From the NCBI GenBank assembly GCA_000335735.1, contig AMYY01000009.1:1-64000 (forward strand): DNA of 64,000 bases, read 5' to 3'. Under the pieces are notes generated by a model. That model saw only the letters and a program-made list of their open reading frames with translations, made no database searches and was not told the origin of the DNA. Source of the stretch: an alpha proteobacterium L41A. Lineage in GTDB: Bacteria; Pseudomonadota; Alphaproteobacteria; Caulobacterales; Caulobacteraceae. A program made the translations under genes and the position numbers. The first letter of the stretch is position 1. Each line of letters opens with the position of its first letter. Positions 37,089 to 44,654 of this stretch are shown piece by piece.

Positions 37089-37994
37089 TCACGAAAACAG
37101 GATGGACGAGAGGCGGCGGCGACCATCCTTGGACACGTCCGAGGTCAGGCCCGCCGCCTCGAAGATGACCAGCAACTGTTTGCGGGCCGCCTGATCGTTC
37201 CACTCGCGGTCGGCCTGGATGATGGCCAGCAGATTGTCGGCCGCGCCCTTGAAGTCGCCGGCCGCGCTCTGGGCCTCGGCCAGGTCGAAACGCGCCTGAT
37301 GATCGTTCGGATCGGCGGCGACCTTGGCCTCGAGCTCGGCCGAGGCGCCGGAAGGGGTTTTAGACGCCAGGGCCAGTTGGGCGCGCACGCTCTGGACCGC
37401 CGGCTCCTTGGAATCCTGCGGCGCCATGGCGATGGTCTGGGCCGCCTGTTCGGGGTCGCCGCCCGCCAGATAGACCCGCGCCATGCCGGCGATGGCCTTT
37501 TCGTTCTCGGGCTCGATCGAAAGGACGTGGGCGAAGGCCTGAGCCGCGCCCCCGAAGTCGTTCAGACCCAGCGATTCCTCGCCCAGCTCCAGCAGTTGCG
37601 CCGTCTCGGTCGAGCCCCCCTGACCGCCGGTCAGCTTGTCGATGAAGGCCTTGATCTGACTGTCGGGAATGGCGCCCTGGAAGCCATCGACCGGCTGGCC
37701 GTTGACGAAGGCGTAGACCGTCGGGATCGACTGCACCCGCAACTGGCCCGCATAGGCCGGGTTGGCGTCGACATCTATCTTGACCATCTTCACCGCCCCC
37801 TTGGCGGCGCGCACGGCCTTCTCCAGCGCCGGACCCAGGGTCCGGCACGGCCCGCACCAGGTGGCCCAGAAGTCGACGATGACCGGCTGATGTTTCGACG
37901 CCTCGATCACGTCGGTCATGAAGGAGGCGTCCGTGCCTTCCTTGATCAGGTCGCCGGCGGCGTCGGGGGTCAGGGTCGGGTCGAGCAGGGTCAT
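37089..37994 (-). CDS. cnoX: CnoX/YbbN-type thioredoxin-TPR protein
   Basis: A 301-residue protein with an N-terminal thioredoxin domain carrying an intact WCGPC site (46-50) and a C-terminal set of TPR-like helices (LGEESLGLNDFGGAAQAFAH, ARVYLAGGDPEQAAQ). This is the YbbN/CnoX plan, a holdase protecting substrates under hypochlorous stress; unlike E. coli YbbN, this version keeps the CxxC active site as reported for Caulobacter. The following stretch on the reverse side, 37995-38269, carries no gene; it has a small triple repeat at 38112. Confidence 0.88.
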   Translation of the reverse strand: MTLLDPTLTPDAAGDLIKEGTDASFMTDVIEASKHQPVIVDFWATWCGPCRTLGPALEKAVRAAKGAVKMVKIDVDANPAYAGQLRVQSIPTVYAFVNGQPVDGFQGAIPDSQIKAFIDKLTGGQGGSTETAQLLELGEESLGLNDFGGAAQAFAHVLSIEPENEKAIAGMARVYLAGGDPEQAAQTIAMAPQDSKEPAVQSVRAQLALASKTPSGASAELEAKVAADPNDHQARFDLAEAQSAAGDFKGAADNLLAIIQADREWNDQAARKQLLVIFEAAGLTSDVSKDGRRRLSSILFS

Positions 37995-38111
37995 GGGCGA
38001 GGTCCGCGCAGAGATCGGTCAGGTTCAACGGTTCAGATGGCGTCGGGATGCGTCGGCATCAAGCCGGGAAAAGGTCGCGCCGGGATTTCAGACGGCAGTC
38101 GTGAAAAACAC

Positions 38112-38139
38112 CGTCTAATTCGTCTAATTCGTCTGAATT
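38112..38139. repeat. Short triple repeat CGTCTAATT
   Basis: Two perfect copies of CGTCTAATT and a third with one extra G (CGTCTGAATT) run in tandem in the gap between the cnoX-like gene and the orphan gene. It is AT-richer than its surroundings. It may be a slipped-strand array or part of a binding site; nothing else is visible in the gap. Confidence 0.5.
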
Positions 38140-38269
38140 CCCCCGCCGTCGTACCGAAGCTCACCTCAGGGTTGGCAAGATGGGGCGACGACGGGGATCG
38201 TCAAGAAGACGCGAAGCGCTGGTGTTCAGGATGAGAAGCGGACTTGGCGATCAGTGCGCGTCAGCGACT

Positions 38270-38803
38270 TCAGCGACTGCGTAAATATGATCGACCGGAA
38301 TCGAAAGCTTGGTTTTCTCTGGAGTGGGCCCCCGAGAGTTCGACCTCAAGCATTCCGCCATTTGAATGATCGACGACCTCATCCAGCGTAACAGTCACAG
38401 AGAAATCCTCGCTCCATAAACAATCGGGTTGGCCGGTGTCGGGCTTGGAAATGCACTCCCGAACCATAACTGGTCCGCGCTTGAACTCCGCCAACTCCCC
38501 GTTCAAAAACGCGGCTCTGTCGTACAGGTGAGCTCGTCCCCGATAATAGGCGGAGCCTTGGAGAAACAGAGCACCTGCAGCCCCGCTAATGTCGATACGC
38601 CCTGCGTAGATATCGGTGCTGTCACCCTCCACCACCGGAGAGTAAAACTCCCAGCGTTGGGCACGTGCTATGGTTTTGACGCTGACCAAAACGCCGTTGG
38701 AAGCGGTGATCGTCGAGTCCTCGATGTCTTGCCCAACAGCTGCTCCTGCAAACATGAGAGTCATCGCCGCTACGCAAGAACGAGATAAGATCAGACCGAA
38801 CAT
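38270..38803 (-). CDS. Exported protein of unknown function, AT-richer than neighbours
   Basis: A 177-residue protein with a signal peptide (MFGLILSRSCVAAMTLMFAGAAVG, cleavage near AVGQD) and a mature beta-rich domain (GVLVSVKTIARAQRWEFYSP, DIYAGRIDISG, FLQGSAYYRGRAHLYD). Two Cys in VRECISKPDTGQPDC could form a disulfide. Its base composition is visibly less GC-rich than the flanking genes, which suggests recent acquisition. No family is recognised. Confidence 0.65.
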   Translation of the reverse strand: MFGLILSRSCVAAMTLMFAGAAVGQDIEDSTITASNGVLVSVKTIARAQRWEFYSPVVEGDSTDIYAGRIDISGAAGALFLQGSAYYRGRAHLYDRAAFLNGELAEFKRGPVMVRECISKPDTGQPDCLWSEDFSVTVTLDEVVDHSNGGMLEVELSGAHSRENQAFDSGRSYLRSR

Positions 38804-38872
38804 ATGGATTAGACTAGCGAGCGGCGGCGTTTATCGAAAGTGGGGTTGCGGTGACGCCAATGGCGCTTTCGA

Positions 38873-39385
38873 TCAGCCCATCGCTTCGAAATCCACCACG
38901 ATCGGCTCCCTCTCCAACAGCGCCAGCACTCGCCGGAAGGCCGACCGATCCAGGGCGGTGGTCGCCGTATTGGTCAGGGGGTGGAAGTTGACGATGTCGG
39001 CGTCCCACAGCCGCTGGTCCAGGACGAAGGTGACCCGGCGGTCTGTGTCGTTGATCAGGCCCAGCGCCGTGACCGAGCCGGGGCGAACGCCCAGCGTTTC
39101 CCACATCAGGGTCTCATTGCCGAACGACAGGCGACCTGAGCCCATGACGGCGGCAGCGCGTTTCAGGTCGATGACCGTGTCCTGACGCGCCGAGATCAGC
39201 CACAGCCGGCCCTTGTGATCCTTCAGGAACAGGTTCTTGGTGTGGGCGCCGGGCAGGTCGGCCTTGAGTTCCAGCCCTTCCTCGACGCGAAACACGGCCG
39301 GGTGGTCGTGGGTGACATGATCCACGCCGTTCGCCTTCAGCCAGACGGTCAGGGTCTCGCGGTCGAAAGCGGGTGCGTCAGTCAT
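38873..39385 (-). CDS. proX: ProX-type prolyl-tRNA editing protein
   Basis: A 170-residue YbaK/EbsC-fold protein. [26 protein letters not shown], the conserved Lys region [19 protein letters not shown] and [12 protein letters not shown] mark the ProXp-ala/YbaK deacylase group. It hydrolyses mischarged Ala- or Cys-tRNAPro in trans. The gene ends 69 nt from the divergent-tail region of the orphan exported gene. Confidence 0.9.
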   Translation of the reverse strand: MTDAPAFDRETLTVWLKANGVDHVTHDHPAVFRVEEGLELKADLPGAHTKNLFLKDHKGRLWLISARQDTVIDLKRAAAVMGSGRLSFGNETLMWETLGVRPGSVTALGLINDTDRRVTFVLDQRLWDADIVNFHPLTNTATTALDRSAFRRVLALLEREPIVVDFEAMG

Positions 39386-39422
39386 GGTTGAGCCGTCGGG
39401 TTTCGGGCGTTAGGACATGGTC

Positions 39423-40190
39423 ATGGTCGATACCGTCAACACGCGCCCTCTGGAACTGGAATGCTATCCGATGACGGCCCGGCCGCCGGACCTGGTGCCC
39501 GGCCGCCAGTCGCGCAACTGGATGGACGCCTTCATCAGCCGCCACCCCTATCGGTGCCTGCCGCTGAACATGGCCAACACGACGGGGTGGGAAATCCTGT
39601 GCCCGTTCGGCTTCTCGGCCGAGTGGAACGGCGGTCCGCGCCAGGAAGACATCGTCATCACGCCGGACCGACCCCAGCACGATCTGGCCCATTTCGTCAC
39701 CTCGCACTTCTCGCGCGGGGTGCTGACCATGCATCCGCAATATCTTTTCCGCACGCCGCCGGGCTGGGGGATGATGTGTTCGGGGTCGCCCAACCATGTG
39801 AAGGACGGAATCCAGCCTCTGGTCGGGCTGATCGAGACGGACTGGCTGCCCTTCCCCTTCACGATGAACTGGATCTTCACTCGGCCGGGGCGGATCACCT
39901 TCGAGAAGGGCGAACCCTTCTGCTTCATCAATCTGATCGAGCACAAGAAGGTCGAACAGTTCCAGCCGATCATCCGCACGCTGGAATCCAACCCGGTGAT
40001 GAAGGGTCAGTTCGAGGCCTGGAACCGCGCCCGCACCGACTTCAACCAGCGTCTGGCCGGCGGCGATCCGGATGCGGCCAAGGAGGCCTGGCAGCGCTAC
40101 TATTTCAAGGGCGAGGTGCCGGAAGATCTGGGCACGGCGCCGGCGACCCACTCTAACAAGCGCCGGCTGAAGTCGCCGCGGGTGGGATGA
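39423..40190 (+). CDS. DUF6065 family protein
   Basis: A 255-residue protein of the DUF6065 type, with MTARPPDLVPGRQSRNWMD, CPFGFSAEWNGGP, HFSRGVLTMHPQYLFRTPPGW and FTMNWIFTRPGRITFEKGEP. These proteins are often found near polysaccharide or hydroxylase genes, but the function is not known. The ATG at 39423 is preferred over 39417 because AGGA is better spaced. A strong terminator follows. Confidence 0.82.
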   Translation: MVDTVNTRPLELECYPMTARPPDLVPGRQSRNWMDAFISRHPYRCLPLNMANTTGWEILCPFGFSAEWNGGPRQEDIVITPDRPQHDLAHFVTSHFSRGVLTMHPQYLFRTPPGWGMMCSGSPNHVKDGIQPLVGLIETDWLPFPFTMNWIFTRPGRITFEKGEPFCFINLIEHKKVEQFQPIIRTLESNPVMKGQFEAWNRARTDFNQRLAGGDPDAAKEAWQRYYFKGEVPEDLGTAPATHSNKRRLKSPRVG

Positions 40191-40192
40191 AA

Positions 40193-40230
40193 GAAAAAGC
40201 CCCTCTCCACGCCGTGGAGAGGGGCTTTTA
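40193..40230. terminator. Bidirectional terminator
   Basis: A 16-bp perfect stem including the flanking A/T runs (AAAAGCCCCTCTCCAC / GTGGAGAGGGGCTTTT) with the 3-nt loop GCC. It lies 4 nt after the DUF6065 stop and 5 nt before the end of the convergent lipoprotein gene, so it serves both. Confidence 0.95.
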
Positions 40231-40233
40231 TCA

Positions 40234-40806
40234 TCAGGCCGCCGGGCGGGTGACCTGCGGGCCCAGGTTCTGGATCACCTCGCGGGCGTCGAAGGCGTTG
40301 GGGTCGTTGGCGGGTTTGGGGCCGCGACCCAGGACGATTTCGGCGTTGGCCTCGAAGCGGTCGACCTGGCGGACGTCGAAGTCATTGACGCCCCACGGGC
40401 CGTAACGGTCCCACGGGCTCCAGAAGCCGCTGCGGTAGTAGCGCCACGACGGACCCCAGTAGGGGCTGTAGAAGCGGTTGTAGCCCGAATAGAACGGATC
40501 AGGCGTGCCGACGAAGCGGGTGTCGCGGTCGGTGGCGCGATTGACGGTGGAGAACCAGTCGTAACCGCTCTCGACGGTCAGTTCGGCCGAACGCAGCAGC
40601 AGCGACTGCTCGACCTGTTCGCGCGACGTCAGCGAATTGCCCGAGAAGCTGACCCGGAAACGGTTGTTCTCCAGGCGCTGCTCGGCATAGCCGCCGCGCT
40701 GGCCGTTGAAGCCTGCGGGTTGATACGGGGTGGCGGTGGCGCAGGCCGCCAGGGCCAGACCGGCGGCGACAGTCACCGCCAGGGTCTTCAGGGGGAGGGT
40801 TTTCAT
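40234..40806 (-). CDS. CC0125/CC1285 family lipoprotein
   Basis: A 190-residue lipoprotein with signal and lipobox LAAC (Cys22). The mature part opens with GFNGQRGGYAEQRLENNRF and contains RVSFSGNSLTSREQVEQSLLLR, which match the CC0125/CC1285 lipoprotein family of Caulobacter. A Tyr/Trp/Pro-rich segment (YNRFYSPYWGPSWRYYRSG) follows. The start at 40806 is set by the signal peptide; the upstream frame to 40860 is not supported. Function unknown. Confidence 0.88.
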   Translation of the reverse strand: MKTLPLKTLAVTVAAGLALAACATATPYQPAGFNGQRGGYAEQRLENNRFRVSFSGNSLTSREQVEQSLLLRSAELTVESGYDWFSTVNRATDRDTRFVGTPDPFYSGYNRFYSPYWGPSWRYYRSGFWSPWDRYGPWGVNDFDVRQVDRFEANAEIVLGRGPKPANDPNAFDAREVIQNLGPQVTRPAA

Positions 40807-40905
40807 GACATCAAACTCCTTGATCGCCCATTCGGGCGCTCTGACGGCTGAACGGAGCATGAACGGCGGCGTTCCTCTTCAATCTAGGACGAAGCGTCGC
40901 GGCGT

Positions 40906-41538
40906 CTAGAGGCGAAGGACGATCAGGACGGCGGCGACCATCAGCAGCAGGCCGACGAAGACGCCGAAGCCCTTTCGAAAGCGCGGCTGCTGCATGCGGC
41001 GCGACAGGGCGGCGCCGGACAGGGCGTAGGTGCTCATCGATACCATATCCATGCCGATGGCCGCCATGGCGAACATCGCCATCTGCGGCGCGACCGGGCG
41101 GTTCACGTCGATGAAGGGCGGCAGGACGGCGGTGAAGAACAGGATGGCCTTGGGGTTGGCGATCTGGACGGCGAACCCGTCGATCAGGGCGCTGCGGCCC
41201 TTCTTGACGACGACCTCGTCGGGATCGGCGGCGGTGGCGAAGGCGCCGCGCAGCGCCTTGATGCCCAGCCAGGCGACGTAGAGCGCGCCCAGCACGGCGA
41301 TGACCTTGAAGGCGGCGGGGAAGGCCTTGACCAGGGCGCCCAGGCCCAGGGCCGCCGCGCCGAACCACACCAGGGTCGCGGCGTTCATGCCCAAGACGCC
41401 GATCAGGGCCGAGGCGCGGCCCCTTTCAACGCCGGTCGCGACGGCGAACAGATTGGCCGGGCCAGGCGTGATCGCCATCACCGCCATGACGCCGAGGAAG
41501 GTCGAATAGAGGTGCGGATCGACGGGCAGGGCGGACAT
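40906..41538 (-). CDS. LysE/RhtB family amino-acid exporter
   Basis: A 210-residue membrane protein with about six helices. The family signature ITPGPANLFAVATGVERGR is near the N-terminus and GFAVQIANPKAILFFTAVLPPF in the middle. Members export amino acids such as threonine, homoserine or lysine; the substrate is not defined. It is separated from the downstream lipoprotein gene by about 100 nt. Confidence 0.92.
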   Translation of the reverse strand: MSALPVDPHLYSTFLGVMAVMAITPGPANLFAVATGVERGRASALIGVLGMNAATLVWFGAAALGLGALVKAFPAAFKVIAVLGALYVAWLGIKALRGAFATAADPDEVVVKKGRSALIDGFAVQIANPKAILFFTAVLPPFIDVNRPVAPQMAMFAMAAIGMDMVSMSTYALSGAALSRRMQQPRFRKGFGVFVGLLLMVAAVLIVLRL

Positions 41539-41586
41539 GCGGCGCGATGTCGCTGCTTACCCGGGCGCGGTCAAGGCGCTCTGTCT

Positions 41587-41729
41587 CCTCCCCGCGTCGT
41601 GGGGAGGTGGCGCGGCGCCTCTTCGCGACGTAACGGAGGGGTTCTTCACCCATTCATCGGCGTCCGTAGGGATCAAAGACCCCCCCCACACCACTGCGCG
41701 GTCCCCCTCCCCATTTCATAGGGAGGAGG
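41587..41729. repeat. Intergenic palindromic repeat element
   Basis: The 198-nt gap between the LysE gene and the next gene holds two related hairpins, CCTCCCC-N7-GGGGAGG at 41587-41607 and CCTCCC-N9-GGGAGG at 41706-41726, with a run of eight C residues between them and an ACGGAGGGGTTCTTC segment. This is the look of a dispersed palindromic repeat found between genes in alphaproteobacteria. It contains no plausible coding frame. Confidence 0.6.
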
Positions 41730-41737
41730 CGCGGATG

Positions 41738-42352
41738 TTAGGCAGCCGGGCGCGCGGGCGGCGCCGGCGGTTCGGGCGCTTCCGGGGCCTCGGGCGCTTC
41801 GGGAACCTCGGCGGCCGCTTCGTCCTCGACGACGGCGTCGGCGGCCTGGTCCAGCGCGTATTGGGCGACCAGGCTGTAGGTCTCCATCTGCTCGGGCGTC
41901 GGATTGGTCCAGGCGCTGTTGCGGGCGATGCCTTCGGCGGTGACGACGCCTTTCTGCATCCCCTCTTCCATCGCCTGTTTGACCTCGGGGTCATTCAGCG
42001 CCTCAGCGACAATGGCGTCGACGTCGATGTCCTTCAGCGCCTGGGCGGCCATTTCGGTGGCGTGTTTCGTGGTCTCGGCGGTGAAGGCGGCGACATCGGG
42101 CGCATAGTCCGACCAAAGGGCGGCGATGCGACGACCGCGTTCGGCCTCGCTCAGGCTCTCGTCTTCGGAAATCGCCTCGGCCCGTTCGCCAAAGGTCTCC
42201 ATGCGCGCCTCGAAGGCCTCGGCGGCGGCTTCCATCCGGGCCTCGGCGGCTTCGGCGGAAGCCGGAGAGGGCGCAGGCGCAGGGGTCTGGGCCAGGGCCG
42301 AGGAGAGGGGCGCGAGCGACAGGGCGACGGTCAGGCTGAGCAGGCGGATCAT
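41738..42352 (-). CDS. Exported Ala/Glu-rich helical protein, related to its neighbour
   Basis: A 204-residue protein with a signal peptide (MIRLLSLTVALSLAPLSSALAQ), an Ala/Pro linker, a helical part (EAFEARMETFGERAEAISEDE, LWSDYAPDVAAFTAETTKH) and a C-terminal tail of Glu-Ala-Pro repeats (VPEAPEAPEAPEP). The EARMETFGERAEAI stretch resembles EAKGEAFGERMEAM in the next gene upstream, so the two are probably duplicates that diverged. No family is recognised. Start at 42352 from the signal peptide. Confidence 0.7.
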   Translation of the reverse strand: MIRLLSLTVALSLAPLSSALAQTPAPAPSPASAEAAEARMEAAAEAFEARMETFGERAEAISEDESLSEAERGRRIAALWSDYAPDVAAFTAETTKHATEMAAQALKDIDVDAIVAEALNDPEVKQAMEEGMQKGVVTAEGIARNSAWTNPTPEQMETYSLVAQYALDQAADAVVEDEAAAEVPEAPEAPEAPEPPAPPARPAA

Positions 42353-42432
42353 GGGACGGCTCCCGTTGAATGACCCGCGCAAACTCCGCCCTCAGCCGCC
42401 CCGTCTCAAGTGAAATCGCGGTAAGGCTTGGC

Positions 42433-42882
42433 TTACTGCGGTTGGGCGGGGGCTGCTCCGGCGGGCGCAGCGGCGACAGCTTCCTCAATCTTGGCGCGGA
42501 TCATCGCAGGATAGGCTTTGATCTGCTGAGCGGCCGCGCCCATCTGGTCGGCGGGCGCGCCTTGGCTGACCACGAAGGCTAGGAACTCGTCTGCAAACGT
42601 GTCGGCGTCCGCCTGATTGCGCGCCTGGATCGCGTCGAGGTCAGTCTTGGCCTTGGCCTTGTCGGCCTGAGTTGCTGCCGCCTGCATTTCTTCGGCCATG
42701 GCTTCCATACGTTCGCCGAAGGCTTCTCCTTTCGCTTCGAAGGCGGCTTCCTCGGGGCTGTCCGCTTCTTGGGCGGGCGCCGGAGCGGCCTGCGGCGCAG
42801 GGGCGGCGGCCTGACCGGCGGCGAAGGCGGGGGTGGTCAGGGCCAGGACGGCGACGGCCGCGGCGGAAGACAGAAGGCGCAT
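42433..42882 (-). CDS. Exported Ala-rich helical protein, related to its neighbour
   Basis: A 149-residue protein with a signal peptide (MRLLSSAAAVAVLALTTPAFA), an Ala/Pro/Gln linker and one helical domain (EAAFEAKGEAFGERMEAMAEEMQAA, ADTFADEFLAFVVSQGAP). It ends APAQPQ. The core motif is shared with the downstream neighbour 80 nt away. Envelope location is clear; the role is unknown. The start at 42882 is set by the signal peptide, and the upstream frame to 42972 is not supported. Confidence 0.7.
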   Translation of the reverse strand: MRLLSSAAAVAVLALTTPAFAAGQAAAPAPQAAPAPAQEADSPEEAAFEAKGEAFGERMEAMAEEMQAAATQADKAKAKTDLDAIQARNQADADTFADEFLAFVVSQGAPADQMGAAAQQIKAYPAMIRAKIEEAVAAAPAGAAPAQPQ

Positions 42883-42961
42883 CGGAAACTCCACGACGGG
42901 CCGCCTTGCGACCCCGAACGAGGCTGCATCCCAGCCCCGGCGGCACCCTCCTACAGTCCGG

Positions 42962-43735
42962 TCAGATTTCAAAGACCCGATAAGGCTTGTCGCCGAGGGT
43001 CTTCAGCACCGGCAGGGCGACATTATAGACGGGCGTGCCCTTGGTGGTGCGTCCCTCCGATCCGCCGCGATGGGCGTGGCCGTGCACAACCAGGCGAACA
43101 TTGTCATAGCGGTCAATGGTCTCGGCCAGACGCGACGAACCCAGGAAGGCGTGGATTTCGGGCGGCTCGCCCATCACCGTCTCGACCACGGGCGCATAGT
43201 GCAGCAGCACGACCGAGCGTTCGGTGCGCAGCATGCGGATCGAGTTTTCGATCAGATTGGCGTCCTCGACGGCCTCCTGCACGAACCGCTTGATCGAGGC
43301 CTCGCCGAACGAGGAGAGCATGTAGCGGCCGAAGCCGCCGACGAACCCCTTGCCGCCCGCAAAGCCGACGCCTTCGATCTCATAGGCCTCGCCGGTCAGC
43401 ATCTTGACCCCGGCGTCGGACAGCATCTTGGTGACGACCTCGGGCTGGCCGCACTCGTGCTCGTGATTGCCCAGCACGCCGACCATCGGGATTTTGCAAA
43501 GCTTGAGATCCTCAAGCAGCCGCTCGACCTCGGGCGTCTTGCCGTAGTTGGTCAGGTCGCCGCACAGGCACAGCACATCGGCGTCGTCCGACACCCGCTC
43601 GAACAGGTCGCGATAGCGATGCTCGGTGGTCTCGCCGACATGCAGGTCGCCGACGGCGGCGACGCGCAGCGTCTTGGCGGGGCCGGGTTCCAGGCCGGGT
43701 TGGGTCGTCTGGGGATCGGAGACGGCGTCGGTCAT
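42962..43735 (-). CDS. Calcineurin-like metallophosphoesterase
   Basis: A 257-residue metallophosphoesterase. Metal motifs are GDLHVGE (Asp30, His32), CGDLTNYG (Asp60), GNHEHE (Asn90, His91), LLHYAP and VVHGHAHRG, so the dinuclear site is complete. Such enzymes cleave phosphodiesters or nucleotides. The gene starts 13 nt after the stop of a nucleotidyltransferase gene on the same strand, which suggests the two act on the same molecule or target. The substrate is not known. Confidence 0.9.
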   Translation of the reverse strand: MTDAVSDPQTTQPGLEPGPAKTLRVAAVGDLHVGETTEHRYRDLFERVSDDADVLCLCGDLTNYGKTPEVERLLEDLKLCKIPMVGVLGNHEHECGQPEVVTKMLSDAGVKMLTGEAYEIEGVGFAGGKGFVGGFGRYMLSSFGEASIKRFVQEAVEDANLIENSIRMLRTERSVVLLHYAPVVETVMGEPPEIHAFLGSSRLAETIDRYDNVRLVVHGHAHRGGSEGRTTKGTPVYNVALPVLKTLGDKPYRVFEI

Positions 43736-43748
43736 GGCGGCTTACCTT

Positions 43749-44537
43749 TCAGTGGCCCAGGTGGACGGGGTCGTGGCGTTCCTCCAGCCCCTTGCCCACC
43801 ACGTCGCCAAAGCCCCATTCGGCGACGTCGGCGACATAGTCGCGCGGGCTGAACAGCCGGCCGCGACAGACCTTCACGCGCGGCGCCGGCAGATCGATCT
43901 GGGCCGTCAGTCGCTGGACCAGCTCTTCCATCAGCCAGCGCGGAATCCGGTCGCGCTCGGTCGGATAGGCGAAGCGGAAGTTCAGCAGGTGCGCAGCCAG
44001 CACCTCCCAATAGAGGTCCATCTGGTCCAGCAGGCTCTTCCAGTCGATGGCGTCGGACTGTTTCAGGATCACGTGGTTCACATCGGCCCCGTCGTAGCGA
44101 TAGCGGTACTGAATGAAGACCTTGGACAGGATCAGGGCCGTGGGCGGGGTGATCTGGACCTGATGGCCATAGACAGTGATCCGGTCCTCGCTGAACCAGC
44201 TGTCGGATACGGCGATGGTGCCGTTGGACATGGCGAAGATGACGTCGAAGAAGTGTTTCTCGTCCTTCCAGACCTTGGCGATCCAGCGCTCGTCCTCGAC
44301 GTCGGTGCGGTAGCCGTGCTTCTGGAAGAAGGCCAGGATGCGGGGGTAGTCGCCGGGCTTGCAGAAGACGTCCAAATCCTTGGTCGGACGCCGGATGCCG
44401 GTGTAGGCCGTGACCGCATAGGTGCCCGACAGCAGGAAGGGGATGCCGCTCTCCTTGAGCAGGCGCAGGCTCTCTTCATAGAAGGCCAGGGCGTCCGCCG
44501 GCGGTTCGAACGTCGGTTCGGCGATCACGTCTGACAT
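43749..44537 (-). CDS. Nucleotidyltransferase-fold protein
   Basis: A 262-residue protein of the DNA-polymerase-beta-type nucleotidyltransferase superfamily. The expected pattern is present: SGTYAVTAYTG (Gly38-Thr39), TKDLDVF (Asp54 and Asp56) and HFFDVIFAM (Asp98), giving a complete three-Asp site. The C-terminal half is helical (PPTALILSKVFIQYRYRYDGADV). It resembles AbiEii/DUF6036-like enzymes that add nucleotides to RNA or protein, but it is not a clear member. It is the first gene of a two-gene unit with the metallophosphoesterase. Confidence 0.8.
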   Translation of the reverse strand: MSDVIAEPTFEPPADALAFYEESLRLLKESGIPFLLSGTYAVTAYTGIRRPTKDLDVFCKPGDYPRILAFFQKHGYRTDVEDERWIAKVWKDEKHFFDVIFAMSNGTIAVSDSWFSEDRITVYGHQVQITPPTALILSKVFIQYRYRYDGADVNHVILKQSDAIDWKSLLDQMDLYWEVLAAHLLNFRFAYPTERDRIPRWLMEELVQRLTAQIDLPAPRVKVCRGRLFSPRDYVADVAEWGFGDVVGKGLEERHDPVHLGH

Positions 44538-44654
44538 CGGCTGAGGCCCTTTGCTGGCGAGGGCGAGTAAACGGCGACGCTGAATGGCGGTTCCGCAATT
44601 CTACCTAGCTGGGCCGCTACGGGATCCTTAACCCCTGCATGTCACTGTTCCGTC

